Assembly (NCBI GenBank): GCA_036275295.1
Contig: DASUEB010000082.1
Span: 1 to 8,834, forward strand
Direction: 5' to 3'
From: DASUEB01 sp036275295
GTDB taxonomy: Bacteria; Bacteroidota; Bacteroidia; Flavobacteriales_D; Luteibaculaceae
Length of the DNA: 8,834 nt
Part shown: positions 5,948 through 8,834 of the stretch, one piece after another
Numbering within the stretch: position 1 is the stretch's first letter
How the letters are laid out: each line of letters starts with the position of its first letter
Made by a program: the position numbers and the translations under genes
Notes under the pieces: generated by a model
What the model was told of the DNA's origin: nothing
The model's input: only the letters and a program-made list of their open reading frames with translations
Database searches by the model: none

Positions 5948-7033
5948 ATGAACCATACCCACGTAATTATCATGGCGGGTGGCATCGGAAGCCGTTTCTG
6001 GCCCATGTCGACTACCAAACATCCCAAGCAGTTCATTGACATCCTCGGCGTCGGAAGGACATTAATCCAACAGACCTTTGATCGGTTCAAGCAGATCTGC
6101 CCTGCAAGCCAGATATATGTGGTAACACATGTAGATTACCGCGATTTAGTGCTCGAGCAACTTCCCGAACTTTCCCCCAATCAAGTATTGTGTGAACCAT
6201 CGCGCCGAAATACGGCACCTTGTGTAGCTTATGCGGCTTATAAAGTTCGGGAAATTGATCCGGAAGCCACCTTGGTCGTAGCACCGGCTGATCATCTTAT
6301 CCTCAATCAACCTGAGTTTGAACACATCATTGACATAGCCTGTAAACAAGCTCAGCGAACCCATGCTTTAATGACCTTGGGCATCAAACCCAGTCGACCC
6401 GATACCGGCTACGGATACATCCAATTTACCGACTCGAACGACAGCATCGATCCGCTGGTTAAAAAAGTCAAGACATTTACTGAAAAACCCGATTTAGAAA
6501 TCGCTAAACAGTTCCTCGAAAGCGGTGATTTTTATTGGAATTCGGGCATTTTTGTTTGGACCCTGCAGTCGATCATTGCCGCTTACGAAAAATTTATGCC
6601 CGACTTGGCTGAGCTTTTTGCCAATGGCAAAGCGAAATACAATACCCCCGATGAATCCGCCTTCATCAACAGTGTGTACCAAGTATGCACCAATCTTTCG
6701 ATCGATTACGGAATTATGGAAAAAGCCAAGAATGTCAACGTGGTTCTGGCTGACTTTGGATGGAGTGATTTGGGTACCTGGGGCTCTCTGTATACCCACG
6801 TCGACAAAGATCAAGAACAAAACGGCGTGATTGGCGACAATGTAATGATCTACGATTGCAAAAACAATGTGGTCAACCTGCCAAACGACAAGCTGGCCGT
6901 GATTCAAGGACTCACCGATTACATCGTCGTAGAAAGCGATAATACGCTTTTGATTTGCAAAAAATCAGAAGAGCAACGGATCAAACAGTTTGTAAACGAC
7001 ATCAAACACAACAAAGGAGAGAACTACTTATAA
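5948..7033 (+). CDS. manC: Mannose-1-phosphate guanylyltransferase (GDP-mannose pyrophosphorylase)
   Basis: This 361-residue cytoplasmic nucleotidyltransferase makes GDP-mannose from mannose 1-phosphate and GTP, the donor for mannosylated surface glycans and precursor of GDP-fucose. The nucleotide-binding signature is AGGIGSRFWPMS followed by HPKQF (10-29). EPSRRNTAPC (83-92), the metal-binding PADHLI (113-118, Asp115), GIKPSRPDTGYGYI (145-158), FTEKP (177-181) and FYWNSGIF (195-202) follow in the usual order, then DYGIMEKA and DFGWSDLGTW. It ends after the transferase and a short beta-helix-like tail. The C-terminal phosphomannose isomerase domain of bifunctional enzymes is absent, which is normal for this shorter form; isomerase activity must come from another locus. 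It follows the aminotransferase by 32 bases and precedes a terminator, so it is the last gene of the run. Confidence 0.95.
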   Translation: MNHTHVIIMAGGIGSRFWPMSTTKHPKQFIDILGVGRTLIQQTFDRFKQICPASQIYVVTHVDYRDLVLEQLPELSPNQVLCEPSRRNTAPCVAYAAYKVREIDPEATLVVAPADHLILNQPEFEHIIDIACKQAQRTHALMTLGIKPSRPDTGYGYIQFTDSNDSIDPLVKKVKTFTEKPDLEIAKQFLESGDFYWNSGIFVWTLQSIIAAYEKFMPDLAELFANGKAKYNTPDESAFINSVYQVCTNLSIDYGIMEKAKNVNVVLADFGWSDLGTWGSLYTHVDKDQEQNGVIGDNVMIYDCKNNVVNLPNDKLAVIQGLTDYIVVESDNTLLICKKSEEQRIKQFVNDIKHNKGENYL

Positions 7034-7066
7034 AAAAAGGCGCCCCTAACGGAGGCGCCTTTTTTG
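7032..7066. terminator. Bidirectional rho-independent terminator between manC and fumC
   Basis: AAAAAAGGCGCC pairs with GGCGCCTTTTTT (stem GGCGCC at 7039-7044 with 7054-7059, extended by the A tract ending at 7038 and the T tract 7060-7065), with the loop CCCTAACGGA-like between 7045 and 7053. A/T tracts on both sides allow it to act on both the plus-strand run ending with manC and on the minus-strand fumC transcript. It overlaps the manC stop codon region. Confidence 0.92.
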
Positions 7067-7093
7067 TGTATGGCTTAAATCGTGTGATGCGGG

Positions 7094-8494
7094 TTAGTTC
7101 TTCAAACTACCCACCATTTCTTCGGGTTTTACCCACTGATCGAACTGCTCATTGGTGAGCAGTCCCAAACCAATGGCCGCATCGCGAAGGGTTTTGTTTT
7201 CTTTATGCGCCGTTTTGGCAATTTTCGCAGCATTCTCGTAACCGATATGGGGATTTAAAGCGGTTACCAGCATCAAACTGTTTTCCAAGTGTTGTTTGAT
7301 TACCGGCAAATTGGGTTCTATACCCAAGGCGCATTTCTCATTGAAAGAAACACAGGCATCGCCTAACAAACGGGCCGATTGCAGCACATTGGCCGCAATA
7401 AGAGGCTTGAATACGTTGAGTTCAAAATGCCCCATCGAACCGCCTACAGATACGGCCACATCGTTGCCTATCACCTGTGCACAAACCATGGTCAACGCCT
7501 CTGGCTGAGTTGGATTTACCTTGCCGGGCATGATAGAAGATCCGGGTTCGTTGTCGGGAATGATGATTTCGCCGATGCCGCAGCGAGGGCCTGAGCTTAG
7601 CATTCGGATATCATTTGCAATTTTCATCAGGGCTACCGCAGCGCGCTTTAACGCTCCACTCAATTCTACCATGGCATCGTGAGCTGCTAGCGCCTCAAAT
7701 TTATTGGGTGCCGTTACAAAAGGCAAGCCGGTAAGCTCGGCAATTTTCTGAGCCACTTTAACATCGTACCCTGCAGGGGTGTTCAGACCCGTTCCTACTG
7801 CCGTGCCACCCAAGGCCAATTCCCTAACCATCTCCAACGATAATTTGATGGTTCTGATGCTGTTGTCAATTTGCTGCACATATCCAGAGAATTCCTGACC
7901 CAAGGTAAGGGGTGTGGCGTCCATAAAATGGGTTCTACCGGTTTTTACAATGGTCTGAAACTCCTGTGCTTTTTTGTGAAGCGTATCTCGAAGTTTTACC
8001 ATGCCCGGAATGGTTACCTCTACCGCCATTTTGTAGGCCGCAATATGCATGGCGGTAGGGAAGGTATCATTCGACGATTGCGACTTGTTTACATCGTCGT
8101 TAGGGTGGAGAATTTTCTTGTCATCCAGCAGGTTACCCCCTTGCATCACATGCGCGCGGTAAGCTATTACCTCATTGCAGTTCATATTGCTTTGGGTTCC
8201 TGATCCTGTTTGCCATATTACCAATGGAAATTGATCATCCAGCTTACCCGCAATGATTTCGTCGCAGGCTTGGGCAATCCACTTGGCCTTTTCCTCTGAA
8301 AGCACCCCTAAATCGCAATTGGCAAGCGCAGCCGCTTTTTTGAGATAACCAAACGCATAAATGATCTCCTTGGGCATGCTGGCCTCAGGACCAATCTTAA
8401 AATTGTTTCTAGATCGTTCGGTCTGTGCTCCCCAGTATTTGTCGGCCGGAACCTGCACCTCTCCCATGGTGTCTTTTTCGATTCTGTAACTCAT
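7094..8494 (-). CDS. fumC: Class II fumarate hydratase (fumarase C)
   Basis: This 466-residue cytoplasmic enzyme interconverts fumarate and L-malate in the TCA cycle and belongs to the oxygen-stable, iron-free fumarase/aspartase superfamily. Substrate and catalytic motifs are in order: GSGTQSNMN (97-105), HPNDDVNKSQSSNDTFP (130-146), TGRTHFMDATPLTLGQE (185-201) with His189, matching the E. coli FumC active-site His188, and the superfamily signature GSSIMPGKVNP (318-328) with the catalytic Ser319. The LxxGGTAVGTGLN stretch (about 227-238) also fits fumarase. Aspartase and argininosuccinate lyase were considered; the HPNDDVN B-site and overall sequence favour FumC. Length is normal. The start at 8494 has an A-rich upstream (AATAAAAAA). 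A TAAGTTTG box at 8532-8539 on the minus strand suggests a leader of about 30 bases. Confidence 0.96.
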   Translation of the reverse strand: MSYRIEKDTMGEVQVPADKYWGAQTERSRNNFKIGPEASMPKEIIYAFGYLKKAAALANCDLGVLSEEKAKWIAQACDEIIAGKLDDQFPLVIWQTGSGTQSNMNCNEVIAYRAHVMQGGNLLDDKKILHPNDDVNKSQSSNDTFPTAMHIAAYKMAVEVTIPGMVKLRDTLHKKAQEFQTIVKTGRTHFMDATPLTLGQEFSGYVQQIDNSIRTIKLSLEMVRELALGGTAVGTGLNTPAGYDVKVAQKIAELTGLPFVTAPNKFEALAAHDAMVELSGALKRAAVALMKIANDIRMLSSGPRCGIGEIIIPDNEPGSSIMPGKVNPTQPEALTMVCAQVIGNDVAVSVGGSMGHFELNVFKPLIAANVLQSARLLGDACVSFNEKCALGIEPNLPVIKQHLENSLMLVTALNPHIGYENAAKIAKTAHKENKTLRDAAIGLGLLTNEQFDQWVKPEEMVGSLKN

Positions 8495-8501
8495 TTTTTT
8501 A

Positions 8502-8529
8502 TTGGAATTAAGCTTATTTGTGTAATTTC
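8502..8529 (+). promoter_or_regulatory. Candidate promoter for the 51-residue membrane protein gene
   Basis: TTG (8502-8504), a 17-base spacer and TAATTTCG (8522-8529) approximate the Bacteroidota consensus, with one mismatch in the -7 box (TTCG for TTTG). Transcription would start near 8534, giving a leader of about 24 bases. The element lies inside the predicted fumC leader on the other strand. Confidence 0.4.
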
Positions 8530-8531
8530 GC

Positions 8532-8558
8532 CAAACTTACATAATAAGTAGATAGCAA
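8532..8558 (-). promoter_or_regulatory. Candidate fumC promoter
   Basis: On the minus strand TAAGTTTG (8532-8539) matches the -7 consensus TAnnTTTG exactly. The best -33 TTG (8556-8558) is 16 bases away, shorter than the usual 19-21. Transcription would start near 8526, with a leader of about 32 bases to the fumC ATG. Confidence 0.5.
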
Positions 8559-8713
8559 TGGAATTAGGACTTTTATTCTTTCTCGTAATCATCTGCATGG
8601 CTTTTTGGATGCTAATATTTTTGTTTGGCGTCGCCATTCCTTATTGGATTTCATTGGCTATTGGACAAAGCCTTGCCAAGAAATTTGGTATCGGACAGAA
8701 GAAATCAGAGTAA
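8558..8713 (+). CDS. 51-residue single-pass membrane protein, unknown function
   Basis: This short gene runs from ATG 8558 to TAA 8711-8713. The product begins MELGLLFFLVIICMAFWMLI and stays hydrophobic to about residue 36 (FLFGVAIPYW, ISLAIG), then ends in a short basic tail (SLAKKFGIGQKKSE). It could form one long or two very short membrane segments, with the lysine-rich tail in the cytoplasm by the positive-inside rule. There is no signal peptidase site or lipobox. Support for a real gene comes from a plausible promoter upstream, a strong terminator 18 bases after the stop, coherent membrane-protein composition and occupation of the only gap left of that terminator. No family was recognised. 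It is divergent from fumC and appears to be monocistronic. Confidence 0.62.
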   Translation: MELGLLFFLVIICMAFWMLIFLFGVAIPYWISLAIGQSLAKKFGIGQKKSE

Positions 8714-8731
8714 TCTAGGATTACCTTACGA

Positions 8732-8779
8732 CATAAAAAAAGGGACCGTTTCCAATGCGAACAGGTCCCTTTTTTTATG
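8732..8779. terminator. Strong bidirectional rho-independent terminator
   Basis: CATAAAAAAAGGGACC (8732-8747) and GGTCCCTTTTTTTATG (8764-8779) form a perfect 16-bp inverted repeat around a 16-base loop. GTT at 8748-8750 can pair with AAC at 8760-8762 to lengthen the stem. Seven A and seven T residues flank the GC core, so it can stop transcription in both directions: the small membrane protein gene from the left and any minus-strand gene from the right. Confidence 0.93.
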
Positions 8780-8804
8780 CCTGTAATGAAGCCTTAAAGT
8801 GCGT

Positions 8805-8834
8805 TTATTCATCACCCCTGTGAAAGCGAAGCAC
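8805..8834 (-). CDS. Possible 3' end of a minus-strand gene entering from the right edge
   Basis: On the minus strand the frame read from the window edge gives VLRFHRGDE and then TAA at 8807-8805. The next element leftwards is the bidirectional terminator at 8732-8779, 25 bases on, which is the layout seen for fumC/manC. Nine codons cannot identify a family, and open frames this short occur by chance; the call rests on context only. Confidence 0.25.
   Translation of the reverse strand: MLRFHRGDE

Noticed and set aside
6494..6907. 137-codon minus-strand ORF inside manC
   Set aside because: It is a shadow of a conserved coding region, with no independent signals.
1..8834. CRISPR array, tRNA, rRNA or insertion sequence
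   Set aside because: No regularly spaced repeats, no cloverleaf-forming stretch, no transposase and no terminal inverted repeats other than terminators were seen.

Overview
The window is chromosomal DNA of a member of the Bacteroidota, most likely a marine flavobacterium-like lineage. The evidence is a type IX secretion (T9SS) type A C-terminal sorting domain, promoters of the Bacteroidota form (TTTG, a 19-base spacer, then TATTTTTG), little Shine-Dalgarno sequence upstream of starts, and housekeeping proteins with family-typical Bacteroidota sequence. The phylum call is firm; anything finer is inference. No transposase, integrase, phage gene, CRISPR array, tRNA or rRNA was found.

Layout from left to right. 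(1) 2-1909 (+) is the 3' part of a secreted T9SS cargo protein, cut by the left window edge inside its signal peptide and followed by a strong UUCG-loop terminator. (2) 1961-2257 holds no convincing protein gene, but 2031-2260 is unusually rich in nested and competing inverted repeats. (3) 3801-2258 (-) is a two-gene operon, mlaE-mlaF, encoding the permease and ATPase of an MCE-type lipid ABC transporter. (4) From a good promoter at 3807-3837, a plus-strand run carries a tiny lipoprotein, a SprT-like zinc metalloprotease overlapping it, a class I/II aminotransferase and mannose-1-phosphate guanylyltransferase (manC), ending in a bidirectional terminator at 7032-7066. (5) 8494-7094 (-) is class II fumarase, fumC, sharing that terminator. 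(6) Divergent from fumC, 8558-8713 (+) is a 51-residue membrane protein, followed by a perfect 16-bp inverted-repeat terminator and perhaps the last codons of a minus-strand gene entering from the right edge.

Most of the genes are envelope or central-metabolism housekeeping functions: lipid transport between membranes (mlaEF), GDP-mannose supply for surface glycans (manC), the TCA cycle (fumC), amino-acid metabolism (aminotransferase) and a secreted surface protein. No new multigene system is evident. The least explained items are the structured non-coding stretch at 2031-2260, the lipoprotein/SprT overlap whose predicted transcription start lies on the start codon, and the small membrane protein with promoters packed back-to-back against fumC.
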